A model generated the notes under the pieces. The model ran no database searches. It saw only the letters and a program-made list of their open reading frames with translations, and was not told the origin of the DNA. A stretch of 64,000 bases of DNA from the NCBI GenBank assembly GCA_934373635.1, contig CAKROZ010000002.1, positions 164,224 through 228,223 on the forward strand, in the 5' to 3' direction. Numbering within the stretch: position 1 is the stretch's first letter; every line of letters begins with the position of its first letter. The DNA is from an uncultured Eubacteriales bacterium. Its GTDB lineage: Bacteria; Bacillota; Clostridia; Oscillospirales; CAG-272. The position numbers were made by a program, and so were the translations under genes. This document shows positions 1-10,229 of the stretch, piece after piece.

Positions 1-446
1 CACTCGACGGAGCGAAAGATGCCCACGTCATCGAAGAAGGGGCGCCCGTGCGCGGCGGAATCCTTCTCCCTCGGCGGGAAGGTGACGGTCAGGCGATGCT
101 CCCCGGGGGTCAGGTAGTTCCGCAGTTCGACGGTCGTGACGGCGTGCAGGTCGCAGGCGTCCGCAATCGTGCGTCCGTCGATGCCGATCTGTGCGGGGGC
201 GAAGAGCCCGTGAAAACGGAGAAACACGTACCGATGCGAGAGCAACAGCTCGTCCGCCGTCAACGTGGCGGAAAAGGTCGCGCCGTGTGCGAGGATCTCG
301 GCAATGCGCTCGTCGTCACCCGCCGCGCGCGGGGTCGGAGCCTCTCCGATCGCGGCGAGGGCGCTGACGAGCGAGCAGGGCGCCTTTACGTCGATCGGCG
401 GCATGTCGCGATACTCGATCTGAAAGTCTGTCAGTTCCTTTCGCAT
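1..446 (-). CDS. Glycoside hydrolase family 2-like protein, N-terminal part (runs off window)
   Basis: Only the first 148 codons or so lie in the window; the rest is beyond base 1. The start is the ATG at 444-446, preceded by a good ribosome-binding site (AAAGGAG). The visible protein begins MRKELTDFQIEY and contains APCSLVSALAAIG, a stretch matching the 'PGSV...L...G' opening of GH2 beta-mannosidase-like enzymes. It then shows the jelly-roll sugar-binding segment (FHGLFAPAQIGIDG, then a D-LH motif and LRNYLTPGEHRLTVTF). No signal peptide is seen, so an intracellular glycosidase is likely. It starts 42 bp after map on the same strand and probably shares its transcript. The catalytic domain is not visible, so substrate cannot be named. 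Confidence 0.6.
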   Translation of the reverse strand, partial: MRKELTDFQIEYRDMPPIDVKAPCSLVSALAAIGEAPTPRAAGDDERIAEILAHGATFSATLTADELLLSHRYVFLRFHGLFAPAQIGIDGRTIADACDLHAVTTVELRNYLTPGEHRLTVTFPPREKDSAAHGRPFFDDVGIFRSVE

Positions 447-488
447 ACAGTCTCCTTTCAATTTTATGTTATTTGTAATGTATTGTTT

Positions 489-1361
489 TTATTTTGAGAG
501 AATTTCATGCCCGGTTTCGGTGATCAGGACTTCGTACTCGATCTGTGCCGAGAGGCGTCCGTCCGCCGTGCGGATCGTCCAGCCGTCGCGCACGTCCTCA
601 TAGACGCGGGCGGTGCCGGCATTGATCATCGGCTCGATCGTGAAGATCATGCCCGGGACGAGGAGCAGTCCGCGTCCCTTGAGCCCCGTATGGGCGACGA
701 AGGGATCCTCGTGCATCTCGAGCCCGACGCCGTGCCCGCCGATCTCGCGGACGACGCGGAAGCCGTGACGGTGCGCGAGGGTGGAGATGTCATAGCCGAT
801 GTCGCCGAGGTGCGAGGTATAGGGAGCGAGGTGAGAGACGGCAAGTTTCACCGCCTCCTCGGTCACCGAGATCAGCGTCCTTGCCTCCTCGGACACCCGA
901 CCGATGGCGTACATACGCGAGGCGTCTCCGAAATAGCCGTCATAGATCGTCGTGCAATCCACGTTGACGATATCCCCCTCTTTCAGCACGCACCGCTCGG
1001 AGGGGATGCCGTGACAGACGACCTCGTTGACCGAGGTGCACACCGCCTTCGGAAATCCCTCGAAGCCGAGGCAGGCGGGCTTCCCTCCGAGGGCGCGGGT
1101 CTCCCGCATGACAACATCGTCGATCTCGGCGGTGGTGATGCCTTCGGCAACGACCTTTGACACCGCGTCGAGGACGGCGGAATTGACCGCGCCCGCCTTG
1201 CGGCAACCCTCGATCTGTGCGGGGGTCTTTCTCATGCGGCGCGGAGGGACGTGCTCCCCGCGGGCGCGGTAGGGGGCTAATGCAAGGTCGGAGGCTTTAT
1301 GGCAGGCGGCATAGGAAAGTCCGCTGCCGCAGGGACAGGCTTCATCGTCTTCGGGTATCAT
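489..1361 (-). CDS. map: Type I methionine aminopeptidase with N-terminal SEC-C zinc motif
   Basis: Removes the initiator methionine from nascent proteins in the cytoplasm. The 290-residue protein opens with a SEC-C motif (C9, C11, C20, H21), a short zinc-binding tail found on many clostridial MetAPs. The pita-bread peptidase follows. The metal ligands can be seen in order: Asp in YDGYFGD (two Asp), His in GGHGVGLEMHEDP, Glu in FTIEPMIN and Glu in QIEYEVLIT. The ATG is preceded by AAAGGAG. A TTGAAA-17-TATAAT promoter lies just upstream. Here the gene stands apart from its frequent secY-adk-map-infA setting and is followed by a glycosidase gene, so it may be a second, SEC-C-type copy; that is inference. 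Confidence 0.93.
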   Translation of the reverse strand: MIPEDDEACPCGSGLSYAACHKASDLALAPYRARGEHVPPRRMRKTPAQIEGCRKAGAVNSAVLDAVSKVVAEGITTAEIDDVVMRETRALGGKPACLGFEGFPKAVCTSVNEVVCHGIPSERCVLKEGDIVNVDCTTIYDGYFGDASRMYAIGRVSEEARTLISVTEEAVKLAVSHLAPYTSHLGDIGYDISTLAHRHGFRVVREIGGHGVGLEMHEDPFVAHTGLKGRGLLLVPGMIFTIEPMINAGTARVYEDVRDGWTIRTADGRLSAQIEYEVLITETGHEILSK

Positions 1362-1399
1362 GACGGCTCCTTTTTTGAATGTAGGTTTCTTTCTTATTC

Positions 1400-1428
1400 A
1401 TTATACCACCGTTTGCGCGTTTTTTCAA
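1400..1428 (-). promoter_or_regulatory. Sigma-A promoter for map
   Basis: On the minus strand TTGAAA (1423-1428), a 17-bp spacer and TATAAT (1400-1405) lie about 40 bp before the map start. Confidence 0.7.
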
Positions 1429-1525
1429 CTCCTTTTTTTATGTGAATTTTCACAAAGCCGCTTTTCTCTTTTTGTGCATGTTTATAAAAGAATTTATTTT
1501 TTTAGCGAAAAAAGACCAGACTCCC

Positions 1526-1554
1526 TTGCAAACGAATAAAGAATATGATAAAAT
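1526..1554 (+). promoter_or_regulatory. Sigma-A promoter for the Cys/His-repeat lipoprotein
   Basis: TTGCAA (1526-1531), 17-bp spacer, TAAAAT (1549-1554), 32 bp before the start codon. The ribosome-binding site TAGGAGGAGG follows at about 1571-1580 and is near perfect, so strong translation is expected. Confidence 0.6.
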
Positions 1555-1586
1555 ATTTTTTGCAAATATTATAGGAGGAGGTTTTC

Positions 1587-4500
1587 ATGAAGAAGAAAAT
1601 CCTGTTGTTTCTCGCGGTGTTATGCCTGCTTCTCGGGTTGACCGCCTGCTCTCTCGTCGGTGCGGATCCCTCGACCTGCGAGCATGTTTACACCAACGAG
1701 TGCGACGACACCTGTAACAAATGCGGCGCGGTGCGCGAAGCCCCGCACGCATATGAGAACGGTTGCTCCACAAAGTGCCCGAAATGCGGCAAGGAGAGAG
1801 TCACCGAGCACAAGTACGACAACGACTGCGATCCGACCTGCAACGTCTGCGGTGCGGAGAGAATCGTCGAAGGACACAAGTACGATAACGTGTGCGACGC
1901 GGTGTGCAACATCTGCGGTGCGACGCGCGACGTGCCCGATCATGTCTACGCGACGAAGTGCTCTCCGACCTGCACGGTGTGCGGACACGTCCGTCAGGTC
2001 AATCATACATATGCGTCCGCGTGTGCCGAGAAATGTTCGGTCTGCGGCGAGACGCGCGAACCGACCGTCGCGCACGAGTATTCGAGCGAATGCGACACAA
2101 CCTGCGACAAGTGCGGAAAGGTGCGCACGACCGAGGTTGCCCACGAATACTTCGGCGAGTGCGCCACCAAGTGCAAGTGGTGCGGCGAGGTGCGTGCGAA
2201 TAACACCGCACATCGCTGGTCGGGCGACTGCGACAGCGAGTGCAACGTCTGCCACGAAACAAGAGAGACCACCGTCGAGCATAACTATGACGGCAAAGAC
2301 TGCCGCGAGACCTGCACGGTCTGCGGTGCGCGCCGCGTGTTTGATCCCGACAAGGAACAGCCGGAGCACACCTACGCCGGTCCCTGCTCTGACAGATGCT
2401 CGGTGTGCGGAGAGGCGCGCGAGGTCATCCCTCACAAGTTCTCCTCCGACTGCGACACGACCTGCGACAACTGCGGTGCCACCCGCACGGGAACGCCCGC
2501 GCACACCTTCCTCCACGACTGCCAGACGAAGTGCGAGTATTGTGACGGTGTGCGGGAGATGCCCGAGGGAATGAGCCACAATTTCGAGTTCGAATGCTCC
2601 GAGTTTTGCTCGGTCTGCAAAGAGGCGAACCCCGACCACAAGGCTCACGACTACGGCAACCTCCCGAATTGTAACGCGGAGTGCGAGAGATGCGGCGCGA
2701 CGAGAATTCCCCCGCACCGCTATCTGTCCGCCTGCGCGGAATTCTGTGCCGACTGCGGTGCCGAACGTCCCAAGGATCAGATTAAGGAAGAGCACAATTA
2801 TGGCGACCATGCGTGCCGGGAAACCTGCCTTAACTGCGGAAAGCATCGCTCCGCCTCGGGGAGTCACAACTATGCCAAACCCTCCTGCGACGAAGAGTGC
2901 AGTGTGTGCGGCGAGCTTCGCGAAGCGCCCCATATTTACTCAAGTGACTGCGACGAGGAATGCAATGTTTGCGGTCACAAGCGCAAGGCTCCGCATGGTC
3001 ACACCTACTCGGGCGGTTCCGAGAGTTGTGACACGATCTGTAACGTATGCGGTGCCGAAAGAACCACCAAGACGCCACACATCCGCGAACATGTCTGCGA
3101 CGACATCTGCAAGGTCTGCGGTGTAAGCATCGGACAGGAAAAGCCCCACATCTACCCTGCGGGCGAAGTGCGTTGCGATACGAAGTGCACGGTCTGCGGC
3201 AAGGAAAAGGGCGATCACGTCTACGGCGAGAGCGGTCTTGCCGAGGAGTGCGATACCACCTGTAACGAGTGCGGTGCGGTGCGAGAGGCTCCTCACTCCT
3301 ATCTGAACGACTGCGCCACCGACTGTCAGCTCTGCGGACAGCGGACGCGCGAGAATCCTCCTCACAACTTCACCTACCGTTGCCAGACGAAGTGCGCGGA
3401 TTGCGACTACACACGGGAAGCGGAGGCACATTCCTTCACCTACGAGTGCGATACCGAATGCCCCGTTTGCCACGAGACGCGCGAGGCGCATCACGAGTAC
3501 GACAGCAACTGCACGCAGGAGTGCAAGTTCTGTCACAGAATTACCCGCGCGGCGGAGGACGTTCCTCATGAATTTGCGCATCCCGAGTGCGACGAGGTCT
3601 GCCCCACCTGCGGTGCGCCGAATCTCCACGCCGAGGGGCACGACTACAACGGCAGCCCAAGCTGTGACGCGGTCTGCAAATACTGCGGAAGAAAGCAAGG
3701 CAACCACACCTACGGCGATCCCAACATCGGTCTTGCCCCCGAGTGCGACGATGAGTGCAACGTGTGCGGCGACAAGAGGAAAGCTCCGCACTTCTTCGAC
3801 CATCCGTGCGACGAGACCTGCAAGGAATGCGGTAAGGAAAGACTCGACAGAGACGAGCACAAGTACGCAGATGACTGCACCAAGATCTGCGAGGTCTGCG
3901 AAAAAGAGACGAGAGAGAACCCGCCTCACGTGTTCTCCTCCGACTGTGACGAGACCTGTAACGTGTGTGGCTACGTCCGCAAGGGCGGCAAAGGCGGAGA
4001 AAAAAATCCCTCGCCTCACAACTACATCCACAAGTGTCAGACGCACTGCGAGGACTGTGACCACGTTCGCGAAGCGGCGGAAGTAGATCACACCTACACG
4101 GCGGGACGCGAGCTTTGCGACACGGAGTGCCTTGTCTGCCATGAGACGAGAATTCCTCCTCACAAGTATGCAAGCAACTGCGACGAGAAATGCGATATCT
4201 GCCTCAAAGAGAGAACCCCGACGGAAGGTCACCACTACATCGAGCCCTGCGGAACCATTTGTACCGAATGTAACCAGAGAAGAGCGAGCGGTACTGCGCA
4301 CTCCTACGACAAGGAATACTGCGACACGCAGTGCAAGATCTGCGGCGAAAGGAGAACCCCGACGCACTTCTACAAGACCGATTGCAGCGAAGAGTGCATG
4401 TACTGTGACAACGGTAAGCGCACGCATCTGAAGGATCACACCTATTCGGGCGACTGCGACGTCGTGTGCAACGAGTGCGGAGAAAAGAGAGTCTTAAACG

Positions 4501-4820
4501 ATCCTCATCACGTATACGACAACGACTGCGATCCGACCTGTAACGTCTGCGGTGAGGAGAGAACACCACAGCCGCACGACTACAAGCACACGTGCTCCGA
4601 GATCTGCTCTGTCTGCGGCTACCACCGCACCGACGGTGCCGATCATAAGTACGGCGATCACAGCTGTGCAACGAAGTGCTCCGTGTGCGGGGAGAAGACG
4701 AGAAAAGACCCGCCCGAAAAGCACAAGGACGACAACAAGGACGGAATCTGCGATGAGTGCGGCGAACGCACTTCCACCGGCGATTCCGGCAACATGACCG
4801 AGGAGCATCCCTTCTCCTGA
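1587..4820 (+). CDS. Secreted lipoprotein made of 44 tandem Cys/His repeats, function unknown
   Basis: A 1077-residue exported protein. Residues 1-21 form a lipoprotein signal peptide ending in lipobox LTAC, so the mature protein is anchored by Cys21. From about residue 32 to the end it is a string of 44 repeats of about 24 residues. Each begins H-x-Y/F, followed by C-x3-C-x2-C and usually G-x2-R. That gives about 130 cysteines and over 40 regularly placed histidines. The last unit is shorter (NKDGICDECGE). Units 22-26 resemble units 29-35 in order, which hints at block duplication. No other domain, catalytic motif or cell-wall anchor is visible. The C-H spacing suggests metal binding (one Zn or Fe per unit) or a cystine ladder; neither can be decided from sequence. 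It is transcribed alone, from its own promoter to a hairpin at 4838. Confidence 0.85.
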   Translation: MKKKILLFLAVLCLLLGLTACSLVGADPSTCEHVYTNECDDTCNKCGAVREAPHAYENGCSTKCPKCGKERVTEHKYDNDCDPTCNVCGAERIVEGHKYDNVCDAVCNICGATRDVPDHVYATKCSPTCTVCGHVRQVNHTYASACAEKCSVCGETREPTVAHEYSSECDTTCDKCGKVRTTEVAHEYFGECATKCKWCGEVRANNTAHRWSGDCDSECNVCHETRETTVEHNYDGKDCRETCTVCGARRVFDPDKEQPEHTYAGPCSDRCSVCGEAREVIPHKFSSDCDTTCDNCGATRTGTPAHTFLHDCQTKCEYCDGVREMPEGMSHNFEFECSEFCSVCKEANPDHKAHDYGNLPNCNAECERCGATRIPPHRYLSACAEFCADCGAERPKDQIKEEHNYGDHACRETCLNCGKHRSASGSHNYAKPSCDEECSVCGELREAPHIYSSDCDEECNVCGHKRKAPHGHTYSGGSESCDTICNVCGAERTTKTPHIREHVCDDICKVCGVSIGQEKPHIYPAGEVRCDTKCTVCGKEKGDHVYGESGLAEECDTTCNECGAVREAPHSYLNDCATDCQLCGQRTRENPPHNFTYRCQTKCADCDYTREAEAHSFTYECDTECPVCHETREAHHEYDSNCTQECKFCHRITRAAEDVPHEFAHPECDEVCPTCGAPNLHAEGHDYNGSPSCDAVCKYCGRKQGNHTYGDPNIGLAPECDDECNVCGDKRKAPHFFDHPCDETCKECGKERLDRDEHKYADDCTKICEVCEKETRENPPHVFSSDCDETCNVCGYVRKGGKGGEKNPSPHNYIHKCQTHCEDCDHVREAAEVDHTYTAGRELCDTECLVCHETRIPPHKYASNCDEKCDICLKERTPTEGHHYIEPCGTICTECNQRRASGTAHSYDKEYCDTQCKICGERRTPTHFYKTDCSEECMYCDNGKRTHLKDHTYSGDCDVVCNECGEKRVLNDPHHVYDNDCDPTCNVCGEERTPQPHDYKHTCSEICSVCGYHRTDGADHKYGDHSCATKCSVCGEKTRKDPPEKHKDDNKDGICDECGERTSTGDSGNMTEEHPFS
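1677..4770 (+). repeat. Tandem protein-coding repeat, about 72 bp unit, 44 copies
   Basis: Each unit encodes H-x-Y/F-x(2-8)-C-x3-C-x2-C-x(0-3)-R followed by a variable linker. The first units are HVYTNECDDTCNKCGAVR and HAYENGCSTKCPKCGKER. Units 3 and 41 are nearly identical (HKYDNDCDPTCNVCGAER against HVYDNDCDPTCNVCGEER), while most others have diverged. This points to an old array with some recent exchange. Confidence 0.85.
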
Positions 4821-4837
4821 TCGATCTTTCATTCACG

Positions 4838-4871
4838 AGGACTGTCCCGCGGGTGACTGCGGGACAGTCCT
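4838..4871 (+). terminator. Hairpin after the Cys/His-repeat gene
   Basis: A perfect 13-bp inverted repeat (AGGACTGTCCCGC at 4838-4850 and its complement at 4859-4871) with an 8-nt loop, 18 bp after the stop codon. The following sequence is not a clear T-run, so termination strength is uncertain. Confidence 0.6.
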
Positions 4872-5158
4872 CCCCGTTTGTAGATCTGCCGCGCGGCGGC
4901 GGGTTCGCTTCAGGATCCCGCGCTTGCGGTATGCTTCTTTGGAAATGCCGCTTCGGCGGCGCCGGTTTCTTTCGTTTTCCGAACCGACGGAGCGATCTTT
5001 TCGCATTTTGAACCGACGGAGCGATTTTCTTCCTCCCGAATGTCCGAAGGCTAAGGCTCCGAAAACTTTCCGATCTAACACCGAATTTATCACCGAATTT
5101 ATCACCGAATTTATAAAAGAAAGGCTTTCCGACGCGACGCGTCGAAAAAAACAAGACA
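4872..5158. repeat. Intergenic region with short direct repeats
   Basis: No gene is seen here. A 16-bp direct repeat (GAACCGACGGAGCGAT) occurs at 4981-4996 and 5010-5025. A 12-bp unit (CACCGAATTTAT) occurs three times in tandem at 5079-5114, just before the permease gene. No convincing purine riboswitch or sigma-A promoter was found in front of the permease. Confidence 0.55.
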
Positions 5159-6553
5159 ATGAATTCCATCAAAAAGTTTTTCAAACTGGAAGAACACGGC
5201 ACGACCGTGAAAACAGAGCTTCTCGCAGGTCTGACGACCTTCTTCGCCATGGTATACATCCTGATGGTCAACGCGGGCATGTTCACCGCGACGGGCGTAT
5301 CCTACGGCGCCATCTACATTGCGACAGCCATCTCTGCCGTCATCGGTACGGTGCTGATCGGTCTGCTTTCCAACCTTCCCTTGGCGCAGGCGAGCGGCAT
5401 GGGGCTGAACGCATTCTTCGTTTACACCGTTTGCATCGGCTTCGGATTTACCTATGCGAACGCGCTCGTGCTCGTGCTGATCGACGGTCTCGTCTTCATT
5501 GCGCTGACGCTGACGGGACTTCGCAAGAAGATCTTCGAGGCGATTCCCGACGCGGTGCGCGTCGCCATCCCGGCGGGTATCGGTCTGTTCATCGCGTTCC
5601 TCGGTCTTCAGAATGCGAAGATCGTGATCCCGAGCACCTCGACGGGTGTCACGCTCGGCTCCTTCAACCTTCTCTCCCAGCCTTGGGGCAACGTCATGCC
5701 GATGCTCGTCACCATCGCGGCATTCCTTGCCATCGCCATCATGGCGAAGAAAAATGTCAAGGGTGCGGTGCTTTACGGCATTCTCGGCGGTGCGGCGCTC
5801 TATTACCTGCTCGGTCTGACCGTTCCCGATTTCTATGCGAACCTCGGAATTACGCTTTCGAGCCCGTTTGACGCGTTCGGCGAATTCTTCAACGAGTCTT
5901 TCTTCAAGGTCTTCACCGAGGGCTTTGACTTCTCGGCTTACGCCGCGGCAAACGGCACGGCGAACCTCATCCTGATGATCCTGACCACCTCCCTTGCCTT
6001 CTGCATGGTCGACATGTTCGACACCATCGGCACGCTGTACGGCGCCTGCGCGAGAGGCAACCTGCTGACCAAAGAGGGAGAGGTCCCGAACATGGATCGC
6101 GCCATGCTCGCCGATGCTATCGCAACGACGACGGGTGCCATCTGCGGTACCTCCACGGTCACGACCTTCGTCGAGTCCTCCGCGGGTGTTGCCGAGGGCG
6201 GACGCACGGGTCTCTCCTCCATGGCGACCGCGTTCTTCTTCCTTGTGGCGATGTTCCTCTCCCCGATCGCACAGCTGATTCCCTCCTGCGCGACGGCGGC
6301 GGCGCTCATCTACGTCGGCGTCCTCATGATGTCCTGCGTGACGAAGATCGACTGGCAGTCGCCCGAGAGCGCGATCCCCGCGTTCCTCACGCTTGCCATG
6401 ATGCCCTTCTCCTACAACATCTCCTACGGTATCGCCTTCGGTCTGATTTCCTATGTCGTGCTTCACGCCTTCACGGGCAAAATCCGTGAAATCAAGGTCG
6501 GGACATGGGTCATTACCCTGCTCTTCCTTGCGATGCTTCTCATGACGCACTGA
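5159..6553 (+). CDS. AzgA-type NCS2 purine permease (guanine/hypoxanthine uptake)
   Basis: A 464-residue polytopic membrane protein matching the AzgA/PbuG branch of the NCS2 family, which imports guanine, hypoxanthine or adenine by proton symport. The diagnostic opening is FFKLEEHGTTVKTELLAGLTTF followed by an MVYILMVN segment. The ASGMGLNAFF stretch and the MVDMFDTIGTLYG motif in the middle are also typical. It ends in several hydrophobic helices. The start ATG at 5159 fits the family N-terminus, but its ribosome-binding site is weak. The gene is single, between its predecessor's hairpin and a strong bidirectional terminator. Exact purine specificity cannot be read from sequence. Confidence 0.88.
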   Translation: MNSIKKFFKLEEHGTTVKTELLAGLTTFFAMVYILMVNAGMFTATGVSYGAIYIATAISAVIGTVLIGLLSNLPLAQASGMGLNAFFVYTVCIGFGFTYANALVLVLIDGLVFIALTLTGLRKKIFEAIPDAVRVAIPAGIGLFIAFLGLQNAKIVIPSTSTGVTLGSFNLLSQPWGNVMPMLVTIAAFLAIAIMAKKNVKGAVLYGILGGAALYYLLGLTVPDFYANLGITLSSPFDAFGEFFNESFFKVFTEGFDFSAYAAANGTANLILMILTTSLAFCMVDMFDTIGTLYGACARGNLLTKEGEVPNMDRAMLADAIATTTGAICGTSTVTTFVESSAGVAEGGRTGLSSMATAFFFLVAMFLSPIAQLIPSCATAAALIYVGVLMMSCVTKIDWQSPESAIPAFLTLAMMPFSYNISYGIAFGLISYVVLHAFTGKIREIKVGTWVITLLFLAMLLMTH

Positions 6554-6570
6554 TCGGCGAAACAATCATC

Positions 6571-6621
6571 AAAAAGGACAGCCGCAAATCGTTTTTCGGG
6601 CGATTTGCGGCTGTCCTTTTT
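6571..6621 (+). terminator. Strong terminator after the purine permease
   Basis: A perfect 21-bp stem (6571-6591 with 6601-6621) around a 9-nt loop, with A-run on the left and T-run on the right, so it could work in both directions. Confidence 0.9.
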
Positions 6622-6755
6622 CTGCGCTCGTGCGATAAAACGGGACGTGTATCGGGGCGGTGTGCGTATCGGGTGGCGCGTGCGACACGGAACACAATCC
6701 GTTAAGAATGGAGAAAGAGGCGTTATCATAACAAATATAGAAAGAAACAGAAAAT

Positions 6756-6890
6756 GAGCACCCGACCATAGAAAAAAAACAAAAAATGAGTGCCTGACCG
6801 TAGGAAGAAGTAAAGGCGGGCGTCCGACCGTTGGAAGAAGTAAAAGGCGGGTGTCCAAACGTTGGAAGAAACAAAAAGCGGGCACCCGAC
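6756..6890 (-). repeat. Five degenerate tandem copies of a terminator half, about 31 bp each
   Basis: Units start at 6756, 6788, 6818, 6849 and 6880. Read on the minus strand each unit is a (G)GTCGGGTGCCC-like arm followed by a CGCTTTTTGTTTC-like T-rich tail. The copy next to groEL (6880-6906) still forms the full hairpin; the four further downstream have only the 3' arm plus T-tract and are progressively changed. This looks like repeated duplication of the distal half of the groEL terminator. Confidence 0.75.
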
Positions 6891-6906
6891 AATTTGTCGG
6901 GTGCCC
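6880..6906 (-). terminator. groESL terminator
   Basis: Perfect inverted repeat of GGGCACCCGACAA type (6880-6892 with 6894-6906), followed on the minus strand by GCTTTTTGTTTC. It begins about 15 bp after the groEL stop codon. Confidence 0.85.
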
Positions 6907-6920
6907 GTGTGTGTGTTCGA

Positions 6921-8860
<1,940 letters not shown>

Positions 8861-8889
8861 TGTGATTTCCTCCGTTTGTTTTGTTTGAT

Positions 8890-8916
8890 TTAGCACTCAA
8901 TAATTGTGAGTGCTAA
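8890..8916 (-). promoter_or_regulatory. CIRCE operator (HrcA binding site)
   Basis: Exact match to the consensus: TTAGCACTC (8890-8898), 9-nt spacer, GAGTGCTAA (8908-8916). It lies between the groESL promoter and groES, so HrcA repression relieved by heat is expected. hrcA itself is not in the window. Confidence 0.97.
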
Positions 8917-8930
8917 CCCTTACAGCTTAT

Positions 8931-8959
8931 ATTGTATACTAAGCGACCCGAAAAATCAA
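8931..8959 (-). promoter_or_regulatory. Sigma-A promoter for groESL
   Basis: Minus strand TTGATT (8954-8959), 17-bp spacer, TACAAT (8931-8936). Transcription would start just before the CIRCE element. Confidence 0.75.
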
Positions 8960-8999
8960 TAGTTTTCCCGATATTTCACAATTTGTTAACATTTTCTTA

Positions 9000-9737
9000 T
9001 CACACGAGGTCACGGCGTAAGATTTCGAGAATTTTTTTCTCTTCTCGCGAGACCTTGACCTGCGTGAGTCCCAAGGCCGCCGCTGTGCGCGACTGGGAAA
9101 AATCGCGGAAGTAGCGGAGGAGGATCAGCTGTTTTTGCTTCTCGGGCAGTTTTTCAAGCGCCATGCGAAGGGCGAGGCGGTCGAAGTCGCGGCGGGGAGC
9201 ATCCTCGTCGAAGACGGTACCGCCGAGGGTGGTGGGGTCATCGTCGTCGTAGGCGTGCTCATCGAGGGAGCGGACGGGTCCCGAGGCGAAGATCGCGCCC
9301 GCGGCATCCTCACGGCTGACACCGACCGCGGCGGCGATGTCATCGATCGCGGTGCTCTCCCCCGTGTTCATTCTGCGCTCGCGCTCGGCGTTCAGGATGG
9401 CGGAGAGGCGCTTTTCCTCTCTCGACACCTTGATCAGCCCGTCGTCCCGCAGAAAGCGGCGGATCTCCCCGAAGATCAGGGGGACGGCGTAGGTGGAGAA
9501 GGCGCACTCGCGGGAAAAATCGAAGGTATTCATCGCCTTGACAAGTCCGACATTCCCCGTATCGACGAGCTCCTCGATGTCGCGGTAGCGTCCCGCGAAT
9601 TTCCCCACTATGTGGTAGACGAGCGGACGGTTCAAGAGGACGAGCTCTTCCCCCGCCTCTCTGTCCCCCGCTCTGTACGCCTTCAGAAGGGGGATATTTT
9701 TATCGTAGCCGCTGTTTTTTTCCGTCGGGTGACTCAT
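9000..9737 (-). CDS. sigF: Sporulation sigma factor SigF
   Basis: A 245-residue sigma-70 family factor, the first forespore-specific sigma of endospore formation. Region 2 is clear (NRPLVYHIVGKFAGRY, IEELVDTGNVGLVKAMNTFD and FSTYAVPLIFGEIRRFLRD) and region 4 carries the helix-turn-helix (QSRTAAALGLTQVKVSREE). It has no pro-sequence, as expected for SigF. It is the third gene of the spoIIA operon, 16 bp after spoIIAB, the standard arrangement in Bacillus and Clostridia. It should be held inactive by SpoIIAB until SpoIIAA is dephosphorylated. SigG is the closest relative but is encoded separately at 51283. Confidence 0.95.
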   Translation of the reverse strand: MSHPTEKNSGYDKNIPLLKAYRAGDREAGEELVLLNRPLVYHIVGKFAGRYRDIEELVDTGNVGLVKAMNTFDFSRECAFSTYAVPLIFGEIRRFLRDDGLIKVSREEKRLSAILNAERERRMNTGESTAIDDIAAAVGVSREDAAGAIFASGPVRSLDEHAYDDDDPTTLGGTVFDEDAPRRDFDRLALRMALEKLPEKQKQLILLRYFRDFSQSRTAAALGLTQVKVSREEKKILEILRRDLV

Positions 9738-9753
9738 GCTTCCTCACGTCAGG

Positions 9754-10197
9754 TCACGGGTGAAGAATTTTTCTCATCAAGACGGTTGTCCCTTTTCCGA
9801 TCCTCGACTTGACCGTCAGGGAATCGGTAAAGCTCTCCATCACGAGAAATCCCATGCCGCACCGTTCGCCCTCCGACCCCGTGGTATAAAAGGGCGTGCG
9901 TGCACGCTCCACATCGGGGATGCCGCACCCGTTGTCCGAGATCTCCACCGAGACCTCGCGCACGTCGTACAAGCGAACGGATATGTAGATGTAGCCGCAC
10001 TCCCCTTCGGGAAGGTCGCGGTAGGCGTGGACGATGCAGTTCGTCACCGCCTCACTGACCGCGCACCGCAGGTCGGCAAGCTCCTCTACCGTGGGATTCA
10101 GTCCCGCCGCGAAGGCGGAGACGATGCTCCGCGCGACGCTCTCGTTTTCGCTTCGTGCGTCAAGGCGCACTTTCATTTCGTTGATGACCCGTTTCAT
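9754..10197 (-). CDS. spoIIAB: Anti-sigma F factor / serine kinase SpoIIAB
   Basis: A 147-residue GHKL-fold protein that binds and inhibits SigF and phosphorylates SpoIIAA. The ATP-site boxes are visible: N box EAVTNCIVHAYR, G1 DNGCGIPD and G2 GMGFLVMESF. Length and order match the family. It sits 32 bp after spoIIAA and 16 bp before sigF, so all three are co-transcribed and translation is probably balanced. Confidence 0.95.
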   Translation of the reverse strand: MKRVINEMKVRLDARSENESVARSIVSAFAAGLNPTVEELADLRCAVSEAVTNCIVHAYRDLPEGECGYIYISVRLYDVREVSVEISDNGCGIPDVERARTPFYTTGSEGERCGMGFLVMESFTDSLTVKSRIGKGTTVLMRKILHP

Positions 10198-10229
10198 TTC
10201 GGATTCCTTCCTTTTTTCTTTCTGCGCTT

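Noticed and set aside
1620..4439. Long open frames on the minus strand opposite the Cys/His-repeat gene
   Set aside because: They arise from the codon bias and repeats of the plus-strand gene; they have no ribosome-binding site, no sensible start and a repetitive composition.
4881..5158. Purine riboswitch before the AzgA-type permease
   Set aside because: None of the conserved core segments of the purine aptamer could be found.
6756..6906. CRISPR-like regular spacing after groEL
   Set aside because: Units are contiguous and decaying copies of a terminator, with no constant repeat separated by unique spacers and no cas genes.
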